Source: Avichristensenella sp031550095 (GTDB lineage Bacteria; Bacillota; Clostridia; Christensenellales; Aristaeellaceae). From it: a DNA stretch of 6,070 nt. Positions 5,900 to 6,070 of this stretch are shown here, one piece after another (positions within the stretch are counted from its first letter, which is position 1; every line of letters starts with the position of its first letter). Under the pieces are notes generated by a model. It ran no database searches and was not told the DNA's origin. It worked only from the letters and a program-made list of their open reading frames with translations. The position numbers and the translations under genes are program-made. The stretch lies in contig JAVBOX010000096.1 of the NCBI GenBank assembly GCA_031550095.1, forward strand, positions 1 through 6,070, read 5' to 3'.

Positions 5900-6070
5900 A
5901 TGGCATATGATGTAAGATATCAAAAGCGTGCAGTGGAATACCGCCAAGAAGGTCATACACTGGAAGAAACAGCCGCAGTATTCAAACTAGGTACGTCGAC
6001 GCTGAAAAGCTGGATTAAGCGATTAGAGGAAAGGGGGAGTCTGGAAAACACACCGCTTAATCGCAGCTTC
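5900..6070 (+). CDS. IS630-family transposase, N-terminal helix-turn-helix part, 3' partial
   Basis: The first 57 codons of a transposase that runs off the right edge still open. The start reads MAYDVRYQKRAVEYRQEGHT, followed by LEETAAVF, STLKSWIKR and a SLENTPLNRSF segment. This is the characteristic N-terminal helix-turn-helix DNA-binding domain of IS630-type transposases, which binds the element's terminal repeats; the DDE catalytic domain would follow outside the window. The ATG at 5900 is the first after an in-frame stop at 5888-5890. Its ribosome binding site is weak (a GGAG about 20 bases upstream and CAGGG directly abutting the ATG), as is common for transposases. Whether the full gene is one frame, is frameshifted, or is a broken relic cannot be told here. 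It is transcribed away from the collagen-like gene. Confidence 0.85.
   Translation, partial: MAYDVRYQKRAVEYRQEGHTLEETAAVFKLGTSTLKSWIKRLEERGSLENTPLNRSF

Overview
The window looks like chromosomal DNA from a fairly GC-rich Firmicute, most likely a Clostridia-type gut or anaerobic bacterium. The reasons are strong purine-rich ribosome binding sites (AAGGAGG, AGGGGG, TGAGGTG) close upstream of most starts, a GH112 sugar phosphorylase typical of Clostridia and bifidobacteria, Gly-X-Y collagen-like and LamG-like proteins, and an IS630-type transposase of a form common in Clostridia. This is inferred from the sequence alone; the species cannot be named.

Positions 1-4138, plus strand: a compact three-gene sugar-catabolism operon. 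It holds a DapA/NAL-superfamily aldolase cut by the left edge (2-865), a zinc-dependent polyol dehydrogenase closely resembling erythritol/L-threitol dehydrogenase (899-1969), and a complete GH112 beta-galactoside phosphorylase (1988-4138). The gaps are 33 and 18 bases, each with a Shine-Dalgarno site. The phosphorylase should split a Gal-beta disaccharide (lacto-N-biose, galacto-N-biose or Gal-beta-1,4-rhamnose) into galactose 1-phosphate and a free acceptor sugar. The dehydrogenase and aldolase would then suit oxidation and retro-aldol cleavage of a sugar or sugar acid. That link is inference.

Positions 4154-5698, minus strand: a two-gene unit converging on the first operon with only 15 bases between stop codons. 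The upstream gene encodes a protein with 30 uninterrupted Gly-X-Y triplets and a beta-rich C-terminal part. The downstream gene encodes a LamG/concanavalin-like protein. They are separated by 3 bases, and the stop of the first lies inside the ribosome binding site of the second. They resemble phage tail-fibre or surface-display proteins. No signal peptide is seen in either.

Positions 5699-5899 hold a candidate leftward promoter for the collagen-like gene and a possible left end of an insertion sequence. Positions 5900-6070 hold the first 57 codons of an IS630-type transposase that runs off the window. Base composition becomes visibly more AT-rich from the metabolic operon through the surface-protein genes to the IS. 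This suggests the right half is accessory DNA.

No tRNA, rRNA, CRISPR array, riboswitch or convincing intrinsic terminator was seen.
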